From Lactiplantibacillus songbeiensis (lineage in GTDB: Bacteria; Bacillota; Bacilli; Lactobacillales; Lactobacillaceae): a stretch of DNA of 64,000 nt. The notes below the pieces were generated by a model that saw only the letters and a list, made by a program, of their open reading frames with translations, did no database searches and was not told the DNA's origin. The position numbers were made by a program, and so were the translations under genes. The first letter of the stretch is position 1. Each line of letters opens with the position of its first letter. This document shows positions 1 to 9,673 of this stretch, in pieces. The stretch spans positions 59,333 through 123,332 of the forward strand of contig NZ_BJDL01000012.1 of assembly GCF_005405125.1 (NCBI RefSeq), in the 5' to 3' direction.

Positions 1-2296
1 CATGGCAGACTTCACATGGGACAAAAACATCCGGTAAGAAGTTCATTTCAATTTTCAAGATACCATCGCCATGACACGCTTCACAGCGGCCACCCTTAAT
101 ATTAAAACTAAAGCGGCCCTTCTGATAACCTCGTAACTTGGCTTCATTAGTTTGCGCAAATAAATCTCGAATATTATCAAAGACGCCCGTATAGGTCGCC
201 GGATTACTCCGCGGCGTGCGCCCAATCGGACTCTGGTCAATGTTAACTAACCGTTCGATATTTTTAACGCCACTAATCGACTTGTACTTACCTGGTTTTT
301 CAGAATTATTATTGAGCTTTTGAGCCAAAGCCCGCTTTAAAATATCGTTAACTAACGTCGACTTACCGGAACCAGAAACCCCAGTCACAACGACAAATTC
401 ACCTAATGGGAAATCAACGTCAATCTGCTTGAGGTTATTTTCAGCCGCTCCAGTAATCCGAATCTTCTTGCCATTACCTTGACGCCGTTCCGTGGGTACC
501 GGAATAAAGCGTTTACCGGCTAGATACTGTCCGGTTAATGATTTGCGTGACCGGGCCACTTGTTTAGGCGTCCCAGCAGCCATGACTTCACCACCGTTTT
601 CACCCGCACCCGGACCAATATCGATAATATAATCGGCCGCCCGCATCGTATCTTCATCATGTTCAACGACAATCAGTGTATTCCCAAGGTCACGCATCTT
701 CTTCAATGAACTAATTAAGCGGTCATTATCACGTTGATGTAACCCAATTGATGGTTCATCCAAAATATATAAAACCCCGGATAAATTCGACCCAATCTGC
801 GTTGCTAACCGAATCCGTTGGGCTTCCCCACCAGATAAGGTCCGAGCGGCTCGACTTAACGTTAAGTAAGCCAACCCAACATTTTGCAAGAACGTTAATC
901 GGTCCCGAATTTCCTTTAAAATGGGTTGTGCAATCACTAAGTCTTTTTCAGATAAAGTCAGCTTTTCAAAGAACGCTAATTCATCACCAATCGCTTCATC
1001 AGAAACGGTCCCGATATGTTCACCGCCGACCTTAACGGCTAAAGCTTTACGATTCAACCGGAAACCATGACACGTCTGGCAAGTGAGCTCAGTCATGTAT
1101 TTCCGCATCACATCCCGGGTAAAGTCACTGCTAGTTTCCCGATAACGACGGTCCACATTATTCATGACCCCTTCAAAAACGGCATCGACATCGCGCACAC
1201 CACCAAAGTCATTTTGATAATGAAAATGGAACTGTTTCCCATCAGAGCCATATAGAACCGTCTGTTGGTCAGCCTTAGATAAATCTTCAAATGGCACATC
1301 CAACGGAATATCTAATTGTTCACAAGCTTGCTTGAGCATTTCTGGATAATATTGCGAGCTGATGGGATTCCAAGGTGCCAAAGCGCCTTCAGCTAACGTC
1401 AAACTTTTATCAGGAACGACCAAATCTTCATCAACTTCCAGCTTCATCCCTAAGCCTTCACAGTCAGGACAAGCCCCCTGCGGCGCATTAAATGAGAATA
1501 AGCGTGGTTCCAACTCGCCCACGGTAAACCCACAGACGGGACAAGCGTAGTGTTCTGAGAAGAGAATTGGATCGCCACCAATCACATCAGCAATCGCATA
1601 ACCGCCGCTCAAACGCAAAGCGGCTTCAAAAGAATCGAACAGTCGTGACCGATCACCGGGCTTAACCACAATCCGGTCAATCACGATTTCAATCGTATGC
1701 TGCTGGTTCTTGTTGAGGTCAAAGCTTTCACTAATATCATGAATCTCGCCATCCACGCGAACCCGCACGAAACCTTCACGTTTAATCTTTTCAAAAATCT
1801 TTTTGTGTTCACCTTTTTTTTGCCGCACAATTGGTGACAGAATTTGCAGCTTCGTCCGTTCAGGCAACTGTTGCACCCGGTCGACCATTTGTTCAACCGT
1901 TTGACTGACAATTGGCGTCCCGTCATTAGGACAAATCGGCTGGCCAACACGGGCCCACAACAAGCGTAGATAATCATTGATTTCAGTCACTGTTCCGACC
2001 GTGGAACGCGGGTTCTTCGACGTTGTCTTTTGGTCAATCGAAATGGCTGGACTAAGCCCATCAATCGAATCAACATCAGGCTTTTGCATTTGGCCTAAGA
2101 ATTGCCGCGCATAGGCCGATAAACTTTCGACATAGCGCCGTTGACCTTCCGCGTACAGCGTATCAAACGCCAAAGAACTCTTCCCAGAACCGGACAACCC
2201 CGTAATCACGACTAATTTGTCACGGGGAATCGTGACATCAATATTTTTTAAGTTATGGGCGCGTGCGCCGTGAATGATTATTTTATCGTTCGCCAA
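1..2296 (-). CDS. uvrA: UvrABC system protein A, 3' end cut by window edge
   Basis: Excinuclease ABC subunit A, the damage-recognition ATPase of nucleotide excision repair, which loads UvrB on lesions. About 765 N-terminal residues are visible; the family is about 940-950 long, so roughly the last 180 lie off the left edge. The first Walker A (GLSGSGKS) is at residues 34-41, followed by a CPVC...CPDC zinc module, an LSGGEAQR signature with [13 protein letters not shown], a second Walker A (GVSGSGKST) and the start of the CEACHGDG zinc finger. I chose the TTG at 2294-2296 because an AGGAGG sits just upstream and overlaps the uvrB stop codon (TAGGAGG). The gap to uvrB is 11 bp, so uvrB-uvrA is one operon, probably under the SOS-like promoter before uvrB. 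Confidence 0.97.
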   Translation of the reverse strand, partial: MANDKIIIHGARAHNLKNIDVTIPRDKLVVITGLSGSGKSSLAFDTLYAEGQRRYVESLSAYARQFLGQMQKPDVDSIDGLSPAISIDQKTTSKNPRSTVGTVTEINDYLRLLWARVGQPICPNDGTPIVSQTVEQMVDRVQQLPERTKLQILSPIVRQKKGEHKKIFEKIKREGFVRVRVDGEIHDISESFDLNKNQQHTIEIVIDRIVVKPGDRSRLFDSFEAALRLSGGYAIADVIGGDPILFSEHYACPVCGFTVGELEPRLFSFNAPQGACPDCEGLGMKLEVDEDLVVPDKSLTLAEGALAPWNPISSQYYPEMLKQACEQLDIPLDVPFEDLSKADQQTVLYGSDGKQFHFHYQNDFGGVRDVDAVFEGVMNNVDRRYRETSSDFTRDVMRKYMTELTCQTCHGFRLNRKALAVKVGGEHIGTVSDEAIGDELAFFEKLTLSEKDLVIAQPILKEIRDRLTFLQNVGLAYLTLSRAARTLSGGEAQRIRLATQIGSNLSGVLYILDEPSIGLHQRDNDRLISSLKKMRDLGNTLIVVEHDEDTMRAADYIIDIGPGAGENGGEVMAAGTPKQVARSRKSLTGQYLAGKRFIPVPTERRQGNGKKIRITGAAENNLKQIDVDFPLGEFVVVTGVSGSGKSTLVNDILKRALAQKLNNNSEKPGKYKSISGVKNIERLVNIDQSPIGRTPRSNPATYTGVFDNIRDLFAQTNEAKLRGYQKGRFSFNIKGGRCEACHGDGILKIEMNFLPDVFVPCEVCH

Positions 2297-2307
2297 AGAA
2301 TTGCCTC

Positions 2308-4311
2308 CTAGCTAATCTGTGCTTTTAATTCCATCACCGTATCCCGTAAAGTAGCGGCTTGTTCAAAGTCGAGCTTCTTGGCAGCGGTCTTCATTTGTTC
2401 TTCTAACTTGCTAATCATATCTAATTGTTGTTCGTGCGTCATATCATCGAAATCAGTTTCCAAGAAGTCATCTTTCTTACCCGCATCGTCGGTTACCTTC
2501 GTTGAGGCAATCAAGTCCGGAATGGCTTTCTTGATCGTATGTGGCGTCATATGATGATCCACATTGTACTTTTTCTGAATTTCACGCCGACGCGCCGTTT
2601 CATCAATGGCGGCCTGCATGGAATCTGTGGTATGTTCCGCATACATGATTACGGCCCCGTGTTCATTCCGCGCCGCACGACCAATCGTTTGGATCAACGA
2701 CCGTTCATTCCGTAAGAAACCTTCCTTATCCGCATCCAAAATTGCTACTAAGGACACTTCGGGCACATCGATTCCTTCACGCAATAAGTTAATCCCAACT
2801 AGCACGTCGAACTTGCCCAGCCGGAGATCACGGATAATTTTCGTTCGTTCCAGCGTCTTAATATCACTATGCAAGTAACGAACTTTAATGCCAAGATCCT
2901 TCATATAGTCAGTTAAATCTTCGGCCATTTTCTTCGTTAACGTGGTCACAAAGACCCGTTCATTGCGCTCAATACGCAAGTTGATTTCGCCAACCAAATC
3001 ATCAATCTGTCCCATAATTGGTCGGACTTCAATCGTTGGATCGAGTAGGCCGGTTGGTCGAATAATTTGTTGAACCACATGCTTGGTGCGATCCATTTCA
3101 TAAGGCCCGGGCGTGGCGGACATATAGACGACTTGATTAATATGTTGTTCAACTTCAGCTAATTTCAAAGGCCGGTTATCCAAGGCACTTGGTAAGCGGA
3201 ACCCATAATCAACTAGCATCTGTTTTCGAGCCCGATCACCATTGTACATCCCGCGGACTTGTGGCATCGTGACATGCGATTCATCAACGACCATTAAGAA
3301 GTCTTTCGGGAAGAAATCCAGTAGCGTATATGGCGGTTCACCTGGTTTTCGACCATCCATAAACCGGGAATAGTTTTCAATCCCACTGGTGTAGCCCATC
3401 TCACGCATCATTTCAATATCATAAGTGGTCCGTTGCTTTAACCGTTGGGCTTCCAGCAACTTGCCATCATCGTTCAATTCTTTCAACCGCGCATTCATTT
3501 CGGCTTCAATGCCATCAATAGCGTGTTCCATGGTGTCTTCATTAGTCATAAAGTGGGTCGCCGGGAAAATCGCCACATGATCACGATCACCAACGACTTC
3601 CCCGGTCAACGCATCGATCTCACGAATGCGATCAATCTCATCACCGAAGAATTCCACCCGCAAGGCATGATCGTCACGAGAAGCCGGGAAGATTTCGACA
3701 ATGTCTCCATGAACCCGGAACCGTCCCCGTTGAAAATCAATATCATTGCGATCAAATTGAATATCGACTAACTTGCGTAACAAGTCGTTACGATCGAGCT
3801 GCATGCCCACACGTAAGGACACCACGTGATTCTTATATTCAGTCGGATCACCTAAACCAAAGATACTGGATACGGAAGCGACTACAATGACATCGTTACG
3901 TTCAAGTAATGAGCTGGTAGCTGAATGCCGTAATTTATCGATTTCATCATTAATGGCGGAGTCCTTTTCGATATACGTATCACTCGAAGGGACATACGCT
4001 TCTGGTTGATAATAATCGTAATAACTCACAAAGTATTCCACCGCATTATTCGGGAAGAATTTCTTAAATTCACCATATAGTTGACCCGCTAAGGTCTTGT
4101 TGTGCGACAAAATTAACGTTGGCTTGTTGACTTGGGCAATCACGTTAGAAATTGTAAACGTCTTCCCAGTCCCGGTCGCCCCCATTAAAATCTGTTCTTT
4201 TTCGCCCGCATTAAGTCCAGCCGTGAGTTGTTTAATCGCTGCTGGCTGATCCCCGGTTGGTTGATAGTCTGAAACTAAGTCAAACCGATTATTATCAATT
4301 CGATCGATCAA
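2308..4311 (-). CDS. uvrB: UvrABC system protein B
   Basis: Excinuclease ABC subunit B, the helicase-like subunit that verifies damage and recruits UvrC. The 667 residues are the normal family length. Walker A GATGTGKT is at 44-51, the [10 protein letters not shown] beta-hairpin region follows, DESH is the Walker B box, helicase motifs V and VI (GRAARN) are present, and a C-terminal UVR coiled-coil module ([18 protein letters not shown]) binds UvrC. The start is TTG at 4309-4311, with AGGAGG about 8 bases upstream. It is first in an operon with uvrA. A leader of about 200 nt with a long hairpin and a promoter overlapping an SOS-like box lie upstream. Confidence 0.98.
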   Translation of the reverse strand: MIDRIDNNRFDLVSDYQPTGDQPAAIKQLTAGLNAGEKEQILMGATGTGKTFTISNVIAQVNKPTLILSHNKTLAGQLYGEFKKFFPNNAVEYFVSYYDYYQPEAYVPSSDTYIEKDSAINDEIDKLRHSATSSLLERNDVIVVASVSSIFGLGDPTEYKNHVVSLRVGMQLDRNDLLRKLVDIQFDRNDIDFQRGRFRVHGDIVEIFPASRDDHALRVEFFGDEIDRIREIDALTGEVVGDRDHVAIFPATHFMTNEDTMEHAIDGIEAEMNARLKELNDDGKLLEAQRLKQRTTYDIEMMREMGYTSGIENYSRFMDGRKPGEPPYTLLDFFPKDFLMVVDESHVTMPQVRGMYNGDRARKQMLVDYGFRLPSALDNRPLKLAEVEQHINQVVYMSATPGPYEMDRTKHVVQQIIRPTGLLDPTIEVRPIMGQIDDLVGEINLRIERNERVFVTTLTKKMAEDLTDYMKDLGIKVRYLHSDIKTLERTKIIRDLRLGKFDVLVGINLLREGIDVPEVSLVAILDADKEGFLRNERSLIQTIGRAARNEHGAVIMYAEHTTDSMQAAIDETARRREIQKKYNVDHHMTPHTIKKAIPDLIASTKVTDDAGKKDDFLETDFDDMTHEQQLDMISKLEEQMKTAAKKLDFEQAATLRDTVMELKAQIS

Positions 4312-4352
4312 GGTGACTCCTCCTTTTTTATCTCGTTTGTTTTTTCCGAAAC

Positions 4353-4461
4353 GTGTTCGTCAAAACTGGCAACTCCGCTTGCTACGTCCACGGGCCACAG
4401 CCAGAACCGCTGTCACCCATGGACTAGGCAATGCTCATTGCCAACCCGTTTTGACTCACAC
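4353..4461. repeat. Long imperfect inverted repeat in the uvrB leader
   Basis: A nested stem: GTGT..GTCAAAAC (4353-4366) pairs with GTTTTGAC..ACAC (4448-4461). Inside it GGCAA pairs with TTGCC, TTGCTACGTCC pairs with GGACTAGGCAA (9 of 11), and ACAGC pairs with GCTGT. The element spans about 109 bp in the untranslated leader of uvrB and would fold in RNA or as a cruciform. No T-run follows, so it does not look like a terminator. It could be a palindromic intergenic repeat or a leader regulator; nothing else in the window clearly matches it. Confidence 0.6.
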
Positions 4462-4518
4462 TCTAACACAAAAAATAGGCAAGCCACAGCCTCCCTATCA
4501 ATTACAAAACCGCTATTC

Positions 4519-4544
4519 ATTTTAGCACATCGAACATACTTTCG
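4519..4544 (-). promoter_or_regulatory. uvrBA promoter with SOS (LexA) box-like site
   Basis: On the minus strand an extended -10 TGCTAAAAT (core 4519-4524) is preceded immediately by CGAAAGTATGTTCG (4531-4544). This differs by one base from the palindromic Gram-positive SOS consensus CGAACNNNNGTTCG. The box lies between the -10 and a weak -35 (TGGCGA), the expected place for a repressor. uvrBA is a classical SOS operon, so LexA control is likely but inferred. Confidence 0.65.
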
Positions 4545-4559
4545 CCATTAAACAGGTTG

Positions 4560-5195
4560 CTAATCCGTCGTTAATATTTCATGCGTTAAAGCTTGCAATT
4601 TATCTTGGTTGGTAAACGGTTCTGCCAACATTTCTGGCAAAACTGACTTTAAGAAATATTGCACACTGGCCAGTTGTTTAAAAGCCACAATCGTCTTTAA
4701 ACTCTCTTGATAAATGTCCGTAAAGACGGATTCTGGATTGCCTTTTTGAATTTCGCCAAATGATTCATATAATAAGTCGATTTTATCAGCGACTGATAAG
4801 ATTTGACCTTCCAAGGTGTCATCCTTACCCTCAGAGAGCCGCCGTGAATAGGCCGCTTGAAATTCGGTGGGAATTTCGTTTTGCACAAAGTTTTGGGACA
4901 ACTTATGCTCCACATCTGCCAGCATCCCACGTAACGATTTCGTGGCGTACTTAACTGGCGTCTTAATGTCGCCGATAAACCGTTCGTTATAATCATGGTT
5001 CAAGGCTTTCTCATATAGTGACCGCCAATCAACCGGCTGGCCAGCATTTTCTTCGACGTCGCCTAAGAATTGTGCCGTTTCAGCCACTTTGAACGAATGT
5101 GCTGCTACCGAATGATTTTGATATTTAAAGAATCCCGGTGCGCGTTGAATCGTTTCCAAGTTACTTAAGCTTTGTAAATATTGATGCATACCCAT
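4560..5195 (-). CDS. HD-domain hydrolase, YfbR-like
   Basis: A soluble 211-residue protein of the HD superfamily. An N-terminal H-S-F histidine, an HD pair in ALNHDYNER (about residues 65-73) and a distal Asp in SVADKIDLLYE match the metal-binding plan of YfbR-like 5'-deoxynucleotidases. Substrate cannot be read from the sequence. The ATG at 5193-5195 has AGAAGGGG upstream; a second ATG two codons later is possible. It stands alone between uvrB and an MFS gene, transcribed leftward. Confidence 0.8.
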   Translation of the reverse strand: MGMHQYLQSLSNLETIQRAPGFFKYQNHSVAAHSFKVAETAQFLGDVEENAGQPVDWRSLYEKALNHDYNERFIGDIKTPVKYATKSLRGMLADVEHKLSQNFVQNEIPTEFQAAYSRRLSEGKDDTLEGQILSVADKIDLLYESFGEIQKGNPESVFTDIYQESLKTIVAFKQLASVQYFLKSVLPEMLAEPFTNQDKLQALTHEILTTD

Positions 5196-5263
5196 TTGTT
5201 ATCGCCCCTTCTGAACTTAATTAAATTGCAACTAGTGTATCAGAGCTAACTAATGGACGCAAT

Positions 5264-5297
5264 GAAAAAGCAATGCTCAACCGAACATTGCTTTTTC
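5264..5297 (-). terminator. Intrinsic terminator of the MFS gene
   Basis: GAAAAAGCAATG pairs perfectly with CATTGCTTTTTC around a 10-base loop, immediately after the MFS stop codon. The arms themselves supply the T-rich end on the minus strand. Confidence 0.85.
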
Positions 5298-5300
5298 AGC

Positions 5301-6497
5301 TTATTTTGGTGCTGCCATTTGACTCGGATGGCGCAACGTAAATGCCATGACATACGACACAATCAAAAAGACGGCCACCACGAGATAAGGATAATGATAA
5401 TTCATATCCAATAGCATCCCGGACATAATCGGCCCCACGATATTCCCCACACTCGTTAAGGACATGTTTAACCCGTTGATTAGCCCCTGATTGGACTCAC
5501 TCGCCTTAGTTAACAACGTCGTAATCGCTGGTCGCAATAAATCGAAAGCTGAGAAAACAACCAACGTGGCAATAATCACTTCCCACTTCGTATGTGCTTG
5601 GGTAATCCAAATCGTACAAATTGCCGCCGACGCAAAGCACACGCGAATCACGCGGCGTTCGCCAAAACGTTGGACAAAGGTATCGAATAAAGCCACTTGT
5701 AAGAATAATGAAATTAACCCATTCAACGTTAGTACTAACGCAATATTGCTTAAACTAAAATGAAAGACTTCATTCACATAAATACTATAAATGCTTTCAA
5801 AACCTTGTAGACCAAATGACGACACTAAAATCATCGTAAACAAAATAATAATCGGCACGGTCCAAAACGCCCGCGTCATTGGATGATTAGGGGCCGGTTT
5901 GTCCTGATTAGCCGGTTCCAAATCAGATTGCTTCACAATATCGCGGTCATTTGGCAATTGGGTGATTAGCACAATCGCACTCAACAAACCGAGTGTTCCA
6001 GCCACCCAAAACGGGGTCTTATAACTAATCCCAGCCAAAATACCGCCAATCCCGGGACCTAAGATTAACCCGCCACTAAAGGCCGCTGACAACCAGCCAA
6101 TCACTTTGGCCCGTTGCCGCTTCGTTGTAATATCAGAAGCCATCGCCATCGCAGTCGGCACGACCATTGCGGCTGACAGCCCACCAACAACCCGTGAGAT
6201 ATTAAAGACCCATAGTTGATTAGTCAACGCAAACAAGACTTCAGAGACCATATATAAGAACAGGCCCGCCGTTAAAACGGGTTTACGACCAATTTTATCC
6301 GACACCCGACCAATCACTGGTGACGCGACAAACTGTGCTAACGCAAATAACGCGTTCATAATGCCCATATCCGTAGCCGTCAAATGCAAGTCATTCTTAA
6401 TGAACGGCATGACGGGAATCACTAAACTAATCCCCAAACAGACTAGAAATTCACTAAATATTAAAATAAAAATGGCTCGTTTAGTTTGACGTGTCAT
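5301..6497 (-). CDS. MFS drug-type exporter (DHA1 family)
   Basis: About 398 residues with 12 predicted membrane helices in two halves separated by a polar loop near residue 190-210. The GRVSDKIGRKPVL loop after helix 2 is motif A of the major facilitator superfamily, and GLILGPGIGG in helix 5 is the antiporter motif C of drug exporters. Closest in type to NorA/Blt/TetA-like proton antiporters; substrate unknown. I chose ATG 6495-6497 because GAGGTG precedes it at good distance. An in-frame GTG three codons upstream lacks a usable RBS. Monocistronic, with its own terminator. Confidence 0.88.
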   Translation of the reverse strand: MTRQTKRAIFILIFSEFLVCLGISLVIPVMPFIKNDLHLTATDMGIMNALFALAQFVASPVIGRVSDKIGRKPVLTAGLFLYMVSEVLFALTNQLWVFNISRVVGGLSAAMVVPTAMAMASDITTKRQRAKVIGWLSAAFSGGLILGPGIGGILAGISYKTPFWVAGTLGLLSAIVLITQLPNDRDIVKQSDLEPANQDKPAPNHPMTRAFWTVPIIILFTMILVSSFGLQGFESIYSIYVNEVFHFSLSNIALVLTLNGLISLFLQVALFDTFVQRFGERRVIRVCFASAAICTIWITQAHTKWEVIIATLVVFSAFDLLRPAITTLLTKASESNQGLINGLNMSLTSVGNIVGPIMSGMLLDMNYHYPYLVVAVFLIVSYVMAFTLRHPSQMAAPK

Positions 6498-6665
6498 CAG
6501 TTGCACCTCACTTGATTTTTTTCACACAGTAAAGCTATCTTAACAAGTTTAACTAACAAAAGTCTAGTCACAGACCCTTTCGCATTGGTCTAATGCACCA
6601 TCACAGACAAAACCCCCGTGATTACGTACAATAGAGCTAAGATGAACTAAGGAGGTCCAGCCATC

Positions 6666-7223
6666 ATGTCCCCAGAATTAAACGGTTTCATAAATATTCA
6701 AAAACTCGATCCAAACATTATTGTTGACTTACGTTATGCCACGACGAATAATTTCACTCACAAAAAAATTTATGACTTCACCACTGCCATCGTACGTACT
6801 GGGACGGCTCACAAATTAGCCCGAGCGAGTACCGCCGTTCAAGCTCAAGGTTATCGTTTGAAAATCTGGGATGCGTATCGTCCAGTTAGTGCACAGCGGC
6901 GCTTATTCGAAGTTTATCCAGATCCTGACTTTGTTGCTAGGCCTAATCCTAACTTTAGTCATCAAAAAGGGGTAACCTTAGATTTAACCTTAACCGATGC
7001 AGCCGGCCATGAGTGCCCGTTGCCAACCGCCTTTGATGACTTTACCCCATTGGCACACCGTGACGCGCCCCGAACTGCAATTCAAGATCAGTATTATCAG
7101 CTCTTAAACACCGCGATGCTGCAAGCTGGCTTTGTCGGCTACGTTAACGAATGGTGGGATTACCGTGATGCTGATATGGATGACTACCAGCCCTTGCAAG
7201 CTGATCCTAATGATTATGCTTAA
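6666..7223 (+). CDS. VanX/DdpX-type D-Ala-D-Ala dipeptidase (M15D)
   Basis: Cytoplasmic D-alanyl-D-alanine dipeptidase family, 185 residues, no signal peptide. YRP carries the conserved Arg (72). SHQKGVTLD matches the family motif with zinc ligands H99 and D106 at the right spacing. EWWDY gives the catalytic Glu (162), but the third zinc ligand, His in VanX (ExxH), is Asp165 here. Organisms making D-Ala-D-Lac peptidoglycan precursors use such enzymes to remove D-Ala-D-Ala; lactobacilli of this group carry one known as Aad. AAGGAGGT precedes the ATG and a TACAAT -10 lies at 6627-6632. It converges on pgm through a shared terminator. Confidence 0.88.
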   Translation: MSPELNGFINIQKLDPNIIVDLRYATTNNFTHKKIYDFTTAIVRTGTAHKLARASTAVQAQGYRLKIWDAYRPVSAQRRLFEVYPDPDFVARPNPNFSHQKGVTLDLTLTDAAGHECPLPTAFDDFTPLAHRDAPRTAIQDQYYQLLNTAMLQAGFVGYVNEWWDYRDADMDDYQPLQADPNDYA

Positions 7224-7224
7224 C

Positions 7225-7264
7225 AAAAAAACGCCGCCCACGTAATTGTGGACGACGTTTTTTG
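7225..7264. terminator. Bidirectional terminator between dipeptidase gene and pgm
   Basis: A-rich arm AAAAAACG plus CCGCCCACG pairs with TGTGGACGACGTTTTTT around a TAAT loop. It has a T-run on both strands and lies 1 base after the rightward gene and about 11 bases from the pgm stop. Confidence 0.9.
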
Positions 7265-7275
7265 TTAGGACTCTT

Positions 7276-9018
7276 TTAAGCTTTAATAAAGGTTTGCAAA
7301 GCAGCTTCAAATTGATCAAGCTTCGTATTCGCTTGGTCTAATGAGTCACCCAGCGTGCCAATGTAGAACTTGATCTTTGGTTCTGTCCCAGATGGACGAA
7401 TGGCGATCCAAGTACCATCGTTTAATTTATACTTCAACACGTTCGCTTGTGGCAAGCTGATTGGTGCACTATGACCGTCTGCAAAGGTTTCAACTTGTGA
7501 CTGGAAGTCTTCAGTTGAGACCACGTCAAATCCATTAAAGGCTTTCGGCGCTTCGTCACGGAACTTCGTCATCAAAGCCGCAATCTTATCACTACCACCG
7601 ACGCCATCAAATTCCTCAGAAGTCGTCTTTTCACGGAAGTACCCGTATTCAGCAAACAAATCTTGTAAGCCATCATATAAGTTTTTACCTTGATGCTTGT
7701 AATAAGCCGCCACTTCAGCCAATAAGACTGTTGTTTGAATGGCATCCTTATCATGTACAAATGGCTTGATCAAGTAACCGTAGCTTTCTTCAAAGCCAAA
7801 CATGTAAGTATGATCACCACTAGCTTCAAAGTGTTCAATTTGTTCCGCGATGTACTTGAACCCAGTCAAGACGTTGATCATTTTAACGTGATAAGAAGCC
7901 GCAATCTTGGTTGCAAACTCACTTGACACGATTGATTTAACCGCCGCTGCATTGGCTGGCAACGTTCCAGCATCTTGATTGGCTTGTAAGATGTAATGTA
8001 ACAAAACAGCTGCAATTTGGTTCCCGGTCAGCAAGACATAGTCGCCATTAGGTTGCCGCACCGCCGTGCCTAACCGATCAGCATCGGGATCAACCGCGAT
8101 CAAGACATCGGCGTCTTCTTTTTTACCTAAATCAATCGCCATCTTAAAGGCTTCCGGAAATTCGGGGTTCGGGAACTTAACCGTTGAGAATTCAGGATCG
8201 GCAACGGCTTGTTCTTTAACCACGCTAAAGTTTTTAAACCCAGCGTTACGTAAGGCTTTTTCACCTAACATCCGACCAGTCCCATGCAATGGCGTGAAGA
8301 CTAACTTCATGTCTTTACCATCTTCATCGACTAATTTTTGATTGATCGTCACCGTCTTAACCTTAGCTAAGTAGGCTTGATCGACGTCATCGCCAATGAT
8401 CGTCATCGTCTTATCCGCTAATAATTGGGTTTCATCAGCAACCTTAATTGCAAATAAATCCGTGACTTTACGAATATAAGACGTAATCAAATCAGATTCT
8501 TTTGGTGGCATTTGTCCGCCATCTTCGCCATAGATCTTATAGCCATTGTATTGCTTTGGATTATGACTAGCCGTAATCATGATGCCGGCATACGTATGTA
8601 AATGCCGCACCGTAAAGGAAAGTTCTGGTGTTGGTCGTAAACTCTCAAACACATACGACTTAATCCCATGTTCACCTAAAACGCGGGCTGATTCATGGGC
8701 AAAATCCGTTGAATGGTGCCGTGAATCAAAACTAATCGCGACCCCGCGGGCTTTAACGCTGTCATCCAACGTATCCATAAAACGTGCTAACCCTTCAGTT
8801 GCTTGCCGAACGGTATAAATGTTCATTCGATTGATCCCAGGTCCCAAGACCCCACGCATCCCGGCTGTCCCAAACTCCATTGGTTGATAGAACGCATCCT
8901 CCAATGTCGCATCGTCGCCAGCTAAGGCGTTTAATTCATTTTTAAGGCTTGGTTCAAGGTTTGCTTGATTATTCCAAGTTGCATAATTATCTTTCCAACT
9001 CAAATCGGCCATCCCCAT
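7276..9018 (-). CDS. pgm: Phosphoglucomutase / phosphohexomutase
   Basis: Interconverts glucose-6-phosphate and glucose-1-phosphate, feeding UDP-glucose synthesis through GalU. The 580 residues fit the bacterial PgcA type. Motifs: TASHNPKQYNGYK (phosphoserine loop, Ser in TASHNP), DPDADRLG (metal-binding loop), FGFEESYGY (sugar-binding loop) and RPSGTEPKIKFY near the C-terminus (phosphate contact). ATG 9016-9018 is used; another ATG lies two codons on, and neither has a strong RBS. A promoter with -35 TTGGTA and -10 TATACT is visible upstream. With galU at 24-25 kb it brackets the EPS locus, so a role in supplying UDP-glucose to it is plausible. Confidence 0.96.
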   Translation of the reverse strand: MGMADLSWKDNYATWNNQANLEPSLKNELNALAGDDATLEDAFYQPMEFGTAGMRGVLGPGINRMNIYTVRQATEGLARFMDTLDDSVKARGVAISFDSRHHSTDFAHESARVLGEHGIKSYVFESLRPTPELSFTVRHLHTYAGIMITASHNPKQYNGYKIYGEDGGQMPPKESDLITSYIRKVTDLFAIKVADETQLLADKTMTIIGDDVDQAYLAKVKTVTINQKLVDEDGKDMKLVFTPLHGTGRMLGEKALRNAGFKNFSVVKEQAVADPEFSTVKFPNPEFPEAFKMAIDLGKKEDADVLIAVDPDADRLGTAVRQPNGDYVLLTGNQIAAVLLHYILQANQDAGTLPANAAAVKSIVSSEFATKIAASYHVKMINVLTGFKYIAEQIEHFEASGDHTYMFGFEESYGYLIKPFVHDKDAIQTTVLLAEVAAYYKHQGKNLYDGLQDLFAEYGYFREKTTSEEFDGVGGSDKIAALMTKFRDEAPKAFNGFDVVSTEDFQSQVETFADGHSAPISLPQANVLKYKLNDGTWIAIRPSGTEPKIKFYIGTLGDSLDQANTKLDQFEAALQTFIKA

Positions 9019-9047
9019 TCAATATAGTTGTTAGTGCTTACAAAAAC

Positions 9048-9075
9048 AGTATACAACATGTTATCGCTTTACCAA
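9048..9075 (-). promoter_or_regulatory. pgm promoter with a weak cre-like site
   Basis: Minus-strand -35 TTGGTA (9070-9075), 16-bp spacer, -10 TATACT (9048-9053). The spacer holds GTAAAGCGATAACA (9059-9072), which matches the CcpA cre consensus apart from its first two bases. Catabolite control is only a suggestion. Confidence 0.55.
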
Positions 9076-9128
9076 GTAAAATTTACTGAAAAAAGTCGGC
9101 TTTTCATTGGTTTCTTAGTAAAGTTTAC
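9076..9128. promoter_or_regulatory. Two similar short palindromes between pgm and the DUF3290 gene
   Basis: GTAAAATTTAC (9076-9086) and GTAAAGTTTAC (9118-9128) are near-identical 11-bp palindromes 42 bp apart, about four helical turns. They lie in the divergent intergenic region upstream of both promoters. They look like paired operators for an unknown regulator; no regulator gene is adjacent. Confidence 0.4.
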
Positions 9129-9193
9129 GCTAGTTAGGTTACTCACTGAACCGAACTATAGGTGTGATTAATTAAGTCACTAGCCAAACTTGG

Positions 9194-9199
9194 TATAAT
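9194..9199 (+). promoter_or_regulatory. Extended -10 of the DUF3290-DUF421 operon
   Basis: TGGTATAAT (core 9194-9199) is an extended -10 about 20 bases upstream of the AGGAGG RBS. No good -35 is visible, as is common with extended -10 promoters. Confidence 0.6.
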
Positions 9200-9220
9200 A
9201 TTTTTAATAGGAGGCTGATT

Positions 9221-9673
9221 ATGACATTTTATTCTTACGCCTACTTAACCCATCAAAATAGCCATCACACCTTATTACAGCTCACAGTGATTGGCATTAT
9301 CATTTTAATCATTGCTGGTTTAAGCTGGCTCTGGTATCGCCACAAAACTGATTTAAAGTATCGCGACTTATTCATCATCATGGTGTTAATTTTATGCTTA
9401 CTCATTGGCATCCAATATAATGAATTTCAAAGTTTGCGGTCAAGCTTTTCACAAAAATCACAAGTAACGCAAATTATGCAACGGGTTGCTGAAGAAAAAG
9501 GTGTCGCCACGACCGCTGTCTGGTCCAATACCGCCACCGTCAGCAGTGGCATGTTGATTGCCGTTCAACACCACATCTATAATGTGACCCTCAATCCAGA
9601 TGGCAATAGTTACACCCTGACTAACGCCACCCCGATTACCCAACCAATCAAATACGTGAAAGAAGGCCAATAA
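9221..9673 (+). CDS. DUF3290 family membrane protein
   Basis: A 150-residue protein with two N-terminal membrane helices (about 20-40 and 49-66) and a soluble C-terminal part of about 80 residues. The length and its pairing with a DUF421 gene are typical of DUF3290 in lactobacilli. Function unknown. AGGAGG precedes the ATG. Its TAA overlaps the next ATG (TAATG), so the two are translationally coupled. Confidence 0.82.
   Translation: MTFYSYAYLTHQNSHHTLLQLTVIGIIILIIAGLSWLWYRHKTDLKYRDLFIIMVLILCLLIGIQYNEFQSLRSSFSQKSQVTQIMQRVAEEKGVATTAVWSNTATVSSGMLIAVQHHIYNVTLNPDGNSYTLTNATPITQPIKYVKEGQ

Noticed and set aside
748..1035. Open reading frame of 95 codons on the plus strand
   Set aside because: Antisense to the uvrA coding frame, with no RBS and no recognisable motif; a shadow ORF.
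4313..4525. 70-codon plus-strand ORF over the uvrB leader
   Set aside because: It overlaps the hairpin and promoter, has no RBS and looks like leader sequence of uvrB.
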